DNA of 64,000 nt from Bifidobacterium moukalabense DSM 27321 (GTDB taxonomy: Bacteria; Actinomycetota; Actinomycetes; Actinomycetales; Bifidobacteriaceae): positions 496,001 through 560,000 of the forward strand of contig NZ_AZMV01000007.1 of the NCBI RefSeq assembly GCF_000522505.1, written 5' to 3'. Below the pieces are notes generated by a model that saw only the letters and a list, made by a program, of their open reading frames with translations, did no database searches and had not been told where the DNA came from. Below are positions 8,805 to 17,517 of this stretch, in pieces; position 1 is the first letter of the stretch, and every line of letters begins with the position of its first letter. The translations under genes were made by a program, and so were the position numbers.

Positions 8805-8915
8805 TTTCACTGCGGCCCGCCGCGTGAATCGACAACTGAAAAGAAAAGAACAAATTTTCAGGTGACGGTTACCTCTTCAATCTGACCCCGTCACCAAGAA
8901 TGAAAGGAAGCCATT

Positions 8916-9296
8916 ATGGCTAAGTACACCAACGATGAGCTGCTCGAAGCTTTCGGTGAGATGACCCTGGTTGAGCTCTCCGAGTTCGTCAAGGCCTTCG
9001 AAGAGAAGTTCGACGTCGAGGCTGCCGCCCCGGTCGCCGCCGTCGCTGCCGCTCCGGCTGCCGGCGCTGCCGCTGAGGAAGAGAAGGATGAGTTCGACGT
9101 CATCCTGTCCGCCGTTGGCGACAAGAAGATCCAGGTCATCAAGGCCGTCCGCGCCATCACCTCCCTGGGTCTGGCCGAGGCCAAGGCTCTGGTCGACGGC
9201 GCTCCGAAGGCCGTTCTGGAGAAGGCCAAGAAGGAAGACGCCGAGAAGGCCAAGTCCCAGCTCGAAGAAGCCGGCGCCACCGTCGAGCTCAAGTGA
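8916..9296 (+). CDS. rplL: 50S ribosomal protein L7/L12
   Basis: 126 residues: an N-terminal dimerisation helix ([20 protein letters not shown]), an Ala/Pro-rich hinge at about residues 33-55, and the C-terminal GTPase-contacting domain with [20 protein letters not shown] and [11 protein letters not shown]. It is present in multiple copies per stalk. GAAAGGAAG precedes the ATG, a strong site that suits the high expression needed. A small stem (about 8806-8828) lies in the rplJ-rplL gap. A terminator follows. Confidence 0.97.
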   Translation: MAKYTNDELLEAFGEMTLVELSEFVKAFEEKFDVEAAAPVAAVAAAPAAGAAAEEEKDEFDVILSAVGDKKIQVIKAVRAITSLGLAEAKALVDGAPKAVLEKAKKEDAEKAKSQLEEAGATVELK

Positions 9297-9333
9297 TTCG
9301 CGCGGCTTCAAGCCGCAGTCACCATGCTTGGAG

Positions 9334-9365
9334 AAAACCCCGCTGCCATATGGCAGCGGGGTTTT
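9334..9365 (+). terminator. Terminator of rplJ-rplL
   Basis: AAAACCCCGCTGCC, a 4-nt ATAT loop and GGCAGCGGGGTTTT form a 14-bp perfect stem ending in a T-run. Confidence 0.9.
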
Positions 9366-9481
9366 CCGCTATATATGCCCACACCTGGCATCGTTGCCGG
9401 GAACCGGATCGCGCCCGGCGGTTGTTCGCCGGTCGGGGAAACACAGAGTCGTCGAAGCGTGGGTGAGTATGGTGTGACGAC

Positions 9482-10867
9482 GTGAAAAACAAGCAATCCC
9501 AAAAAACCAAAACCAAGAAGGACGCTGATGCCGAATATGCGGAAATGACGCAGGGCCCGCTCCGCTCACTGATCATCAGACTCGCCATCCCGGCAATCAT
9601 CTCCAATCTCGTAACCACCATCTACAGTCTGTCCGACACCTTCTTCATCGGACGGCTTGGCACCGCGCAATCCGGCGCCATGGGCATCGCCTTCAGTGTG
9701 ATGACCGTGATTCAGGCCATGGGATTCTTCTTCGGCAACGGTGCCGGCAATTCCATGAGCCGCGAGCTCGGCAAACATAACAACACGCGTGCGGCCAGAC
9801 TGCTGTCCATCGGTTTCATCGGTGCCCTTGCCTCAGGCCTGGCCATCACTCTTGTGGGGCTGTCCACGTTGCATCCGCTGGTGCGCATGCTCGGGGCGAC
9901 GCCTACGATCGAGCCGTACGCCGTGACATATCTGATACCGTTGCTTATCGCGGCCCCGATGATGTGCGGCTCCTTCGCCCTGAACTGTCTGTTGCGTTAT
10001 CAGGGCCTTGCTTCGCTTGCCATGATCGGATTGGTCATCGGTTCGGCGCTGAATCTCATTCTGGAACCGGTATTCATCTTCCTGCTGCACATGGGCATGT
10101 TCGGCGCCGCGTTGGCGACGGCGATCTGCCAGACCATCAGCTTCGTCATTCTTGCGGTGCTCAGCATGATGCATGGTGTGGTGCATTTCTCGCTAAGGCA
10201 ATGCAGACTCACCGTTCCGCTTGCCCGCGAGATCGCCGGCGGCGGACTGCCATCCATGATTCGCAACGCCGCCGGTACGCTCGCCGTCACCTGCGTGAAC
10301 ATCGCCGCCAATCCGTTCGGCGACGCGGCCATCGCCGGTATGGCCATCGTCATGCGCATCATGCTCGGCGCGAACTCCATCATGATCGGTCTCGGCCAAG
10401 GCTTCCAGCCCGTGTGCGGCTACAACTACGGCGCAGGTCTTTACAAGCGGGTGCTGAAAGGCTTCTGGTTCTGCGTGAAGGTCGCGACCATCGCGATGCT
10501 CGCCTTCGCCGCAATCATATGGATCACGGCACCCGATCTGGTGCGCATTTTCCGCGATGACACCGCGGTGGTGCTGATCGGTACCGCCGCATTGCGGTTC
10601 CAGTGCTACACGTTGGCATTGAACGGGTACAACATGATGGCCAACACCATGCAGCAGACCATCGGCAAAACCGTGGCCGCTTCCTTCCTTGCCTTCTGCC
10701 GCTTGGGATTGTTCCTTGCGCCGGCCGTGCTCATATTGCCGCATATGCTGGGCATCGTCGGAGTGGAATGCGCCCAATGCGTCTCCGATGTGCTGACGTT
10801 GATCTGCACCATTCCGGTGCATAGGCGCATTCTTGATGGCCTGAACAGGGAGGAAATCGGAGCCTAG
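9482..10867 (+). CDS. MATE-family multidrug/metabolite exporter
   Basis: 461 residues with 12 hydrophobic segments in two repeated halves. The first half begins MTQGPLRSLIIRLAIPAIIS after a ~22-residue Lys-rich cytoplasmic start, and includes YSLSDTFFIGRLG, a typical MATE signature; the second half repeats the pattern near GGLPSMIRNAAGTLAV. MATE proteins exchange Na+ or H+ for cationic drugs or metabolites; the substrate cannot be told. GTG at 9482 has no Shine-Dalgarno sequence but a TATGGT hexamer ends 8 nt upstream, so the mRNA may be leaderless. It is the only gene of its unit. Confidence 0.9.
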   Translation: MKNKQSQKTKTKKDADAEYAEMTQGPLRSLIIRLAIPAIISNLVTTIYSLSDTFFIGRLGTAQSGAMGIAFSVMTVIQAMGFFFGNGAGNSMSRELGKHNNTRAARLLSIGFIGALASGLAITLVGLSTLHPLVRMLGATPTIEPYAVTYLIPLLIAAPMMCGSFALNCLLRYQGLASLAMIGLVIGSALNLILEPVFIFLLHMGMFGAALATAICQTISFVILAVLSMMHGVVHFSLRQCRLTVPLAREIAGGGLPSMIRNAAGTLAVTCVNIAANPFGDAAIAGMAIVMRIMLGANSIMIGLGQGFQPVCGYNYGAGLYKRVLKGFWFCVKVATIAMLAFAAIIWITAPDLVRIFRDDTAVVLIGTAALRFQCYTLALNGYNMMANTMQQTIGKTVAASFLAFCRLGLFLAPAVLILPHMLGIVGVECAQCVSDVLTLICTIPVHRRILDGLNREEIGA

Positions 10868-11006
10868 GCGGCCCGGAGGCCGATGATCGCCACTACAATG
10901 GGGGAAATAGGCGAAAGTTGTCGATTTGACGCGTCATAATCCTCCATAACATGGTGAAGCATGACACAATGGCAGTAGTGTTGTGTGCGAAAGGAAGGCC
11001 GGAACG

Positions 11007-12482
11007 GTGAGCGAAGATCAACGAACGGCGCAGCAGTGGATCGTCGGGGTCGATGGAAATGACCTGAAAACGGTGAAATCCGGCGAAAGCGTCGAACTTG
11101 GGCGCAAGCCGCTACGGCCGCTGGCGGATGACGGATATTCCCGTCTCGATATCACGGATGCCAATAAGTCGATGTCGAAACGCCATGCGGTGTTCGCCGT
11201 GGACGATAACGGCACCGCGACCATCCGCGATCTGAACTCCACCAATGGCTCGTTCGTGGTGCGCCCGAACGGTGAGCTGATGCGTCTGCCTTCCGGCGTC
11301 GATTTCATGCTGCCAAGCTCGCCGATCACCATGCAGTTCGGCGATGTGAAGGTCACGTTCCGCCGTGAGCGGGTCTCCGGCGATGCCAAGACGAAGCCGT
11401 CGGTGGCCGATCTGTTTGATTATGCGCTTGCCGATGAGGGCCCGCAGGAACCCGATGCCGCCGACATGTCGGTGGATGACATTCTGAATCTGCGCGCCGG
11501 AGAGCCGACCGCGCTGTTCAACGCCCGTAATGTGTCCGCCCGTGTGGACGCGCTGCACAGGGCCGAGCGGCAGTCCTTCGCACCGGTGCGTGCCGGTGAG
11601 TCCGAATATGAGGACCTTCCGTCGGTGTCGCTGGTGCAGCCGCAGAATGACGCGCGCGACGAGGCGCCGCGAGACCTGTTCGCCGATGCGCAGGCGGAGG
11701 CCGATGCGCAGGCTGAGCAGGAGCGGGAGGATGTCGAACTGACCGACGCCATCGACCGTGCCAAGGCGCAGGCCGCCACCGTGCAGGGCATCAACGAGGC
11801 GCTGGCGGCCGATGCCGCGAAGTCGGATGCGCTCGCGCAACTGAAGTCCGATACCATTGCGGTGAATGACCTGTTCGGTGCCGGAGCCATCGATCGACGG
11901 CAGGGGGAGACCGACCTCCAGCCGGAATTGCCGGAACGTTCGCCTGCCGAAGAGCGGGACGAGCCGATTCAGGAACGTCAGGAGGAATCGGCCGAATCCA
12001 TTGAACGGCCGCAGCCGGAGCAGGAAGCCGCTGCCGAGCGGCCTGAGCGGACCGAGCAGACAGAATCATCCGAACAATCCGATGATTCGCAGCCTCAGGT
12101 GGGTGCCGACGATGAGCGATTCCGCCCGTCGGCGTCGCAACCGCAGGGTGATGCCGAACCGTCCGTTGACGAGACCGTGACCTTCACGCCGGTATTCGAA
12201 CCGGGATCCGTCTTCGATCGTGTGTCCAAGGGCGGCTTCGCCAAGCAGGAACAGACCATCGAGGTTGATGGCCTGACCTCCGACGAGGCCAAGCGCACTG
12301 ATGATTTCACCGTGCAGTTCGAGATGGCGCGCCATCCGCAGCTGCTGCCGTTCCTCGCCATGAACCCGTCGCTGTACGACGATCTGTACGCATGGCTGTC
12401 GGCATTGGGCAATCAAGATATCGACGCAGCCCTGTCTCGCAATCCTGGGTATGCGGAGTACCGCAAAGCGGTAGGGAAGTGA
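11007..12482 (+). CDS. FHA-domain protein with Glu-rich linker, first gene of the FHA/pseudo-helicase operon
   Basis: 491 residues. An FHA phosphothreonine-binding domain occupies about residues 20-115: VELGRKPLRPL, the conserved MSKRHAVF (Ser-x-x-His) and LNSTNGSFV (STNG) segments are all present. A ~250-residue acidic Glu/Gln/Ala/Pro-rich linker of low complexity follows. The last ~55 residues (MARHPQLLPFLAMNPSLYDD and onward) resemble a variant leucine-rich (LRV-like) repeat. GTG at 11007 is chosen because AAGGAAGG lies just upstream. The stop overlaps the region where the next gene starts. Such proteins usually read out Ser/Thr kinase (Pkn) signalling; no kinase gene is nearby. Confidence 0.85.
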   Translation: MSEDQRTAQQWIVGVDGNDLKTVKSGESVELGRKPLRPLADDGYSRLDITDANKSMSKRHAVFAVDDNGTATIRDLNSTNGSFVVRPNGELMRLPSGVDFMLPSSPITMQFGDVKVTFRRERVSGDAKTKPSVADLFDYALADEGPQEPDAADMSVDDILNLRAGEPTALFNARNVSARVDALHRAERQSFAPVRAGESEYEDLPSVSLVQPQNDARDEAPRDLFADAQAEADAQAEQEREDVELTDAIDRAKAQAATVQGINEALAADAAKSDALAQLKSDTIAVNDLFGAGAIDRRQGETDLQPELPERSPAEERDEPIQERQEESAESIERPQPEQEAAAERPERTEQTESSEQSDDSQPQVGADDERFRPSASQPQGDAEPSVDETVTFTPVFEPGSVFDRVSKGGFAKQEQTIEVDGLTSDEAKRTDDFTVQFEMARHPQLLPFLAMNPSLYDDLYAWLSALGNQDIDAALSRNPGYAEYRKAVGK

Positions 12483-12490
12483 GTCAACAC

Positions 12491-15400
12491 ATGAGCGAAA
12501 GCAATGAGCGGTCCACCACTGCGCTGGACCGCATTCGCGGCTGGCGTGAGCAGTATCGTCTGGGATTGTCGCCTTCGGCGCTTGAAGATGTGACGCAGCT
12601 GACCGCGCAGTTGGATCTGACGCACGCCCATCCTTCCGGCATCGCGCAACTCTTTGCCAGCGGACATGTCGCTTTGGATTCGTTGTTTCGCGACAATGGC
12701 ATGCTCCGTGCGGCAGGCCGTCGTGTGGAACGAGTGATTGACGACCGTGAGACGAAAAGCCGTATCAGCGGCGTGGGCGAATTGTCGCTGGTCGTAGGCG
12801 TGGCCACATGGAAGGGCAACCAGGTGCCGGTGCTCATGTACCCGGTTGAGGTGCGACGGACCGGTAAGACCGCCGAAAGCGGCACCACCATCGCCTTTAC
12901 CGGTCGTGTACGCCTGAATGCCTCCTTCGCCGCCGTCATGCGCGAACATAACGTCACCCTGGATGAGGCCAAGCTGTTTGATGGCTCCAACTATGAGAGC
13001 GGCACCCCTGAGACCTCGGCTGTCTTTGCGGCCATCACCGCACGCGCGACTTCGGCGTTCCCGGATTTCGAGATCGAGCGACACATCATTCTCGGCTGCT
13101 TCATGGATCCGTCCGCGCAGATGCTGGTGGAAAGCCAGAAGATCATCGACCAGCTGGCGCAGGGACCCACCGGCAATACCGTGCTGGACGCGCTCGCCGG
13201 AGACAAGGCCGCCCGCGAGGCTTTGAATAACGCCGATATCGCCGAATACAGCCCGTTTGATGGTGACCCTCACGGCGAATATGAGGTCGGCGACGTCAGC
13301 AATACCGTTCGTTATGCCGCGCAGATCGCCGCTTCCGGACATTCGCTGTTCGTCGACAGCTCCATCGGCAACAATACCGCCGAACAGGCCGCCGCCATCG
13401 CATCGCGGTGCGTGATGAGCGGCCGGTCCGTGCTGTACGTGCCGTGCGTCACCGACCAGCGGCGTCGTTTTGCGCAGGCCATCAACGCCAATGAGATGGG
13501 CGGGCAATTGCTTGACATCGCCGATGAGGGTGCCAATGAGACCATCGACCGCCAGCTGATTGCGGCGGTCGGGTTCCAGTCTGGCGTCGCCACCTCCCGT
13601 TTCGACCAGTTGGCGGATGAACTGGTGGGTGTGCGTTCCCGCCTGACCAGGTATCTGGGCGACCTGCACGGAGTCAGTCAGGAGTGGGGCGTCTCCGCCT
13701 ACCAGACCATTCAGAATCTGGCGCAGATCGCCGTGTTGCCCACGCACCCGACCACGCATGTACGCCTAAGTAAGCAGACCGCCCACGCCATCAGTGACAG
13801 GATGGAGGATTGGGCCGCCAAACTGCAGCGTGCCGGCGAGCTTGGCGAGTATACGATCACCGAGAAAGATACCGCATGGTTCCAGGCTTCCATCTATTCC
13901 GAGGAAGAGGCCGTCAGCGCCCACCAGCGTGTGGTCGAGCTGTTGCGCAAGGTGCTTCCCGCCACCCGTGAGCAGGTGTCCAGCACCGTGCAGACCTGCG
14001 GCTTCCCGATTCCGACCACCGCGCAGGAGTGGGGCCGGCAGGTCATGGTGCTCAAGAACCTGCGTCGAGTGCTTGATGTGTTCCAGCCGGAGATCTTCGA
14101 ACGTGATATCGCCTCCATGATCGAGGCCACCAAGCCGAAGGCCGAACGCAAGGCCGAAGGCAGCTCCATGGGATTCTGGGAGCGTCGTCGCCATATCAAG
14201 GAGGCCAAGGGCCTGCTGCGCGTCGGCGCACAGGTGGAGAACCTGCATGACGCACTGCAGGTGGTGGCCAAACAGTCGGAACAGTGGCACATGTTCGTGC
14301 CGCACGGTGGTTGGCCGGTGCTGCCCGCCAAGCTTGACGACATTCTGGAAACCCAGGACGAACTGACCCGTGACATGACGGCGCTGAATACGGTTCTGGC
14401 CACCACCCCGATGGGCGGCAGCCTGGAAACCGTGGACTTCAATCAGGTCGAAGAGCGTCTCAAGGCCCTCTATGACGACCATCAGTCGCTCGACACCTTG
14501 CCGGAGCGAGCGCGTTTGGAACGCGAATTCCACGACATCGGACTGGATGAGCTGGTGGAGGATCTACGCAATCGCGGCATCGACAACAATGCCGTGGCCG
14601 GCGAACTGCAATTGGCCTGGTGGACCACCGTATTCGAAGATATCGTGCGTTCCTCCGCGATCATTTCCAATCAGGATGGTTCGGCCCTGCAGGCCGCCGC
14701 GGAACGTTTCGCGCAGGTCGACGTGGAACATGTGCGTTCCGTTGGACCCATGGTGGCGCAGGAGTCCATGCGCCGACTGTGCGACATGCTGTTCTCCCGT
14801 ACGCAGGAGGCCAACCTGCTGCACACCACGCTTGCCGGATCCCGTAGCGTTTCGCTGAATCGCCTGCACAAGGAGCATGCCCAGATTCTCGCCGCGGCCA
14901 AGCCGATTCTTATGGCCACCCCCGCCACGCTCGCCGCGGTCACCGATCCGACTCCGCTTGCCGACGTGGTGATCATCGACGCAGGTGCGCATATTCCGTC
15001 CGTGGAGTTGATGAGCATCGTCTGCCGTGCGCAGCAGGTCGTGGTAATCGCGCATCGTGAGACCGTCACCTCCGACAGCGTACGGTTGCTGATTGCACTG
15101 TTGCCGAGTGTGAAGATCGCCGACAGGCCGGTTCGTCGTGCGCCGAAGCTCGGCGCCTTCCTTGAATCCGAAGGCTATGGATCGGTGCCGCTTGACGTGG
15201 CCCGCGAAGGTTCCCAGGGCGAAGTCGCCTATCATCACATCGAAGATGCCAATGGCGTGCCAGTCATGGCCTCCGGACTGGTGGAAAGCAGCCAGCAGGA
15301 GATCGACGAGGTGGTCCGCATCATCATACAGCGTGCCTCCTCGTTCACCATCGTGCCCGCCTCCTACACCCTGACGGTGGTGGCGCTTACCCACACGTTC

Positions 15401-16114
15401 CGTACACGACTGGGGGCCGAGCTCAAGGCAATGGCCACCAGGAACAAGGCGATGGGGCTGTTCCTGCGCCATGTGCGTATCGTGGACATCACCGATGTCG
15501 CCGGAGCCCACACCACCGACGCCATCGTGTCGATGTGCTATGCAAAGACCTCCCATGGTCGTCTGCTACAGCAATTCGGCGCACTTGAAGCCGAAGGCGG
15601 ACGCGGCCTGTTGTTGGACGCGCTGGCCGTTGCCGATCGCCATGTCGATATCGTCTCCGCCTTTTCTTCGGCGGACATGGATGACGAACGTCTGCATCAA
15701 TCCGGTCCGAAGATGCTCAAAACCGTGCTGCGTTGGGCCGAACAGCTTGATGATCGCCCGGTGCGCCCGTCGGAAAGCGAGTCCGGCGCCAACATCCTGT
15801 TCAACGATCTGGCCGATCGCATCCGTGCCCGCGGTCTGAAGGTCGCCGTCGATTACGGATTCGAACGCGGCACCAGGTTGCCATTGGTCGTAGGATTGCC
15901 CGATAAGCCGTTCTCGCTGGCCGTGCTGACCGATGACGCGCAGTTCATGGGGCTGCAGTCCACCAGGCAGCGCCACCGTGTGCTGCTGCAGGACATCGAG
16001 TCCTTGGGATGGTCGGTGATGACCGTGTGGAGCGTTGGTGCGTTCGTCAATCCCGATAAGGAAGTCGATCGCATCGTGGCACGTCTGAGCGACATCTACC
16101 AGGAGGGCAAGTGA
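12491..16114 (+). CDS. Large DUF4011-type SF1 helicase-nuclease homologue with degenerate ATPase motifs
   Basis: 1207 residues. The N-terminal ~130 residues match the family start (LDLTHAHPSGIAQLF, LDSLFRDNGMLRAA, VGVATWKGNQVPVLMYPVEV). Where relatives have the P-loop GPPGTGKS this protein reads LFVDSSIGNNTAEQ (nt 13346-13387), losing Gly-Lys-Ser/Thr. Where they have motif II (DEASQ) it reads VVIIDAGAHIP (nt 14965-15000), followed by VVVIAHRETVT in place of GDxxQ. A C-terminal nuclease-like module (LAVLTDDAQFMGL, then LGWSVMTVWSVGAFVNP) is retained but also looks altered. A pseudo-enzyme or scaffold role is inferred. An alternative GTG at 12479 overlaps the FHA stop. It is coupled to a 90-residue gene downstream. 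Confidence 0.75.
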   Translation: MSESNERSTTALDRIRGWREQYRLGLSPSALEDVTQLTAQLDLTHAHPSGIAQLFASGHVALDSLFRDNGMLRAAGRRVERVIDDRETKSRISGVGELSLVVGVATWKGNQVPVLMYPVEVRRTGKTAESGTTIAFTGRVRLNASFAAVMREHNVTLDEAKLFDGSNYESGTPETSAVFAAITARATSAFPDFEIERHIILGCFMDPSAQMLVESQKIIDQLAQGPTGNTVLDALAGDKAAREALNNADIAEYSPFDGDPHGEYEVGDVSNTVRYAAQIAASGHSLFVDSSIGNNTAEQAAAIASRCVMSGRSVLYVPCVTDQRRRFAQAINANEMGGQLLDIADEGANETIDRQLIAAVGFQSGVATSRFDQLADELVGVRSRLTRYLGDLHGVSQEWGVSAYQTIQNLAQIAVLPTHPTTHVRLSKQTAHAISDRMEDWAAKLQRAGELGEYTITEKDTAWFQASIYSEEEAVSAHQRVVELLRKVLPATREQVSSTVQTCGFPIPTTAQEWGRQVMVLKNLRRVLDVFQPEIFERDIASMIEATKPKAERKAEGSSMGFWERRRHIKEAKGLLRVGAQVENLHDALQVVAKQSEQWHMFVPHGGWPVLPAKLDDILETQDELTRDMTALNTVLATTPMGGSLETVDFNQVEERLKALYDDHQSLDTLPERARLEREFHDIGLDELVEDLRNRGIDNNAVAGELQLAWWTTVFEDIVRSSAIISNQDGSALQAAAERFAQVDVEHVRSVGPMVAQESMRRLCDMLFSRTQEANLLHTTLAGSRSVSLNRLHKEHAQILAAAKPILMATPATLAAVTDPTPLADVVIIDAGAHIPSVELMSIVCRAQQVVVIAHRETVTSDSVRLLIALLPSVKIADRPVRRAPKLGAFLESEGYGSVPLDVAREGSQGEVAYHHIEDANGVPVMASGLVESSQQEIDEVVRIIIQRASSFTIVPASYTLTVVALTHTFRTRLGAELKAMATRNKAMGLFLRHVRIVDITDVAGAHTTDAIVSMCYAKTSHGRLLQQFGALEAEGGRGLLLDALAVADRHVDIVSAFSSADMDDERLHQSGPKMLKTVLRWAEQLDDRPVRPSESESGANILFNDLADRIRARGLKVAVDYGFERGTRLPLVVGLPDKPFSLAVLTDDAQFMGLQSTRQRHRVLLQDIESLGWSVMTVWSVGAFVNPDKEVDRIVARLSDIYQEGK

Positions 16115-16383
16115 ACGAGGAGGTCTCGGGCAAGGGGCATTCCGGGCAGGGATCCGTCGACGAGCCTGCCGTGCGGGTGGTGTCCGGCTATTCCGCCACT
16201 CGTCACACCCCGCGCAAGCATAGGCGCGTGGTGCGGCAGGGCACTGAGCTCTTCGATGCCGATGGCGTGAAGCTCGAGCCCTCGGACGTGCTCACCGACC
16301 GTCAGCGCGCGGCCGATGACGACAAACGCATTCTCACCGAGCTGCCCCCTCATTGGGCCGTCTTCTCCGAACGCGGTCGCTGA
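16111..16383 (+). CDS. Conserved small protein of unknown function, coupled to the pseudo-helicase gene
   Basis: 90 residues, GTG start overlapping the stop of the large upstream gene by four bases (GTGA), with AGGAGGGCAAG just before it. The sequence is hydrophilic: a basic middle (RHTPRKHRRVVRQGTELFDA) followed by an acidic-polar stretch with LTDRQRAADDDKRILTELPPH. No signal peptide, membrane span or catalytic motif is visible. I do not recognise the family. Tight coupling suggests it acts with the FHA and pseudo-helicase proteins. Confidence 0.65.
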   Translation: MNEEVSGKGHSGQGSVDEPAVRVVSGYSATRHTPRKHRRVVRQGTELFDADGVKLEPSDVLTDRQRAADDDKRILTELPPHWAVFSERGR

Positions 16384-16451
16384 TTCCGATCGCCTGCCCG
16401 CGGCGTTCCGAGCCTCCACGCGAGCGAAGGTTCGGCGCATGCGAGGCCGGG

Positions 16452-17093
16452 CTACCGGATGACTGCGATGATGGCGGCGTACTCCTGGGCCTGTAGTACG
16501 GCGGCGGCCTCGGCCGGCGGCATGGCGAACGTCGCCGTGACCATGCCATTGGCATCTTTGGTGGGTTTGCCCAACATAACCGCCTGTAATGCAAGCTCGC
16601 ACAAGGCCTCGCCATCATTGTGGGCGTCTCCTTCGGCAAGTACGGCACTGGAGAGCGTCACTTCATCGCCGACGTCAAGCCCGTCGATGGCACTGGCCAG
16701 CCGTACTTCGACCGCCGTGTATCCTTGCGGGACCGTGGGGGAGGCGCGTGCCATCGTTGTCGTGACGATGCCGCCGCTGGGAATGTCGATCCGCGCCACC
16801 ATGCCGGTGACGTCATCGATTGTATGGAATGCGTTATCCCAAGCGGCATCGTATGGGATGTTCCTCATGGCGATGGCGGAGGCCGTGATCGTGCCGCCAC
16901 GGTGGATGTGTTGCGTCGCCACGACCGCGGGGCGGGTCGCGATTGTCGATCGTAGGCACTGCAATCCCATGAAAACCGCCAATCCGGCGCATAATGCGGC
17001 CAAGAGGCGGCGCAGTTGCGCACTCCTCAGCGGATTTTTGGGCGGGCGACGCACGTTCAGCCGGTCCGCCAGATCATGAAAAGAGGTCATCAT
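16452..17093 (-). CDS. SAF-domain membrane-anchored protein (CpaB/FlgA/RcpC-like)
   Basis: About 213 residues. A short basic cytoplasmic segment with LNVRRPPKNPLRSAQLRRLL leads into one membrane span (LLAALCAGLAVFMGLQCL). An extracytoplasmic SAF domain follows: VVATQHIHRGGTITASAIAM, IDIPSGGIVTTTMA, VEVRLASAIDGLDVGDEVTL. SAF domains of this type occur in CpaB pilus-assembly and FlgA proteins, but no pilus or flagellar genes are near, so the role is open. Two adjacent ATGs (17093 and 17090) are the likely starts; a longer TTG start at 17129 is possible but gives a His-rich leader. A 26-bp palindrome spans the start codons. Confidence 0.7.
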   Translation of the reverse strand: MMTSFHDLADRLNVRRPPKNPLRSAQLRRLLAALCAGLAVFMGLQCLRSTIATRPAVVATQHIHRGGTITASAIAMRNIPYDAAWDNAFHTIDDVTGMVARIDIPSGGIVTTTMARASPTVPQGYTAVEVRLASAIDGLDVGDEVTLSSAVLAEGDAHNDGEALCELALQAVMLGKPTKDANGMVTATFAMPPAEAAAVLQAQEYAAIIAVIR

Positions 17094-17109
17094 GCGAGCA
17101 TGATGACCT
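17084..17109. repeat. Perfect 12-2-12 palindrome over the start of the SAF gene
   Basis: AGGTCATCATGC (17084-17095), a GA spacer, and GCATGATGACCT (17098-17109). It contains the two candidate ATG codons of the minus-strand SAF gene in its left arm. In the mRNA it would fold into a hairpin hiding the start; in DNA it could bind a dimeric regulator. Confidence 0.7.
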
Positions 17110-17205
17110 GCGGGAATATGATTATGCAAGCCGGATCAGGGGTTGTGGTCGAAGGACGTGGGTTATCCACATCCTCGGCGTGTCGCGCCTGATTCCGGGA
17201 CCTGT

Positions 17206-17388
17206 CTACTTGGCTTTGTCCGTACGGTAGAAGCCGGAACCCTTGAACTCGATCGGAACGGCGGAGTAGATCTTACGCACCTGCTCCTCGCCGCACTTCG
17301 GGCACACGGTGATCGGGTCGTCGCTGAACGACTGCTGTTCGGTGAAATCGTAGTTGCAGTTCTTGCAACGGTAATGATAGGTAGGCAA
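17206..17388 (-). CDS. FmdB-family zinc-ribbon protein
   Basis: 60 residues starting at TTG (17388) with a strong GGAGGGAAACG ribosome site; upstream in-frame residues are not family-like. The protein begins (M)PTYHYRCKNCNYDFTEQQS and carries two CxxC pairs (CKNC and CPKC), the FmdB/CxxC zinc ribbon. Such small proteins are common in actinobacteria near 5-FTHF cyclo-ligase; their exact function is not established (the mycobacterial one has been linked to protein quality control). A 110-bp gap before the SAF gene contains an isolated DnaA-box-like TTATCCACA. Confidence 0.88.
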   Translation of the reverse strand: MPTYHYRCKNCNYDFTEQQSFSDDPITVCPKCGEEQVRKIYSAVPIEFKGSGFYRTDKAK

Positions 17389-17517
17389 CGTTTCCCTCCA
17401 CAACTTCAGATGAGGTTCACACGGTTTCGTAACGTGACCATATCCTAGTACGCGCCCTGAGACGGTTTGACGGGGCATCTCGCGGAATATGCGCGGTGGG
17501 CGTATGGATACGGCGTT

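Noticed and set aside
13345..15000. Reading the large protein as an active DNA helicase
   Set aside because: The P-loop Lys-Ser/Thr and the DE of motif II are missing; calling it an active ATPase is not supported.
17163..17171. Perfect DnaA-box sequence TTATCCACA
   Set aside because: A single isolated copy between the fmdB-like and SAF genes, with no cluster of boxes, no A/T-rich unwinding region and no dnaA/dnaN nearby; not evidence of an origin.
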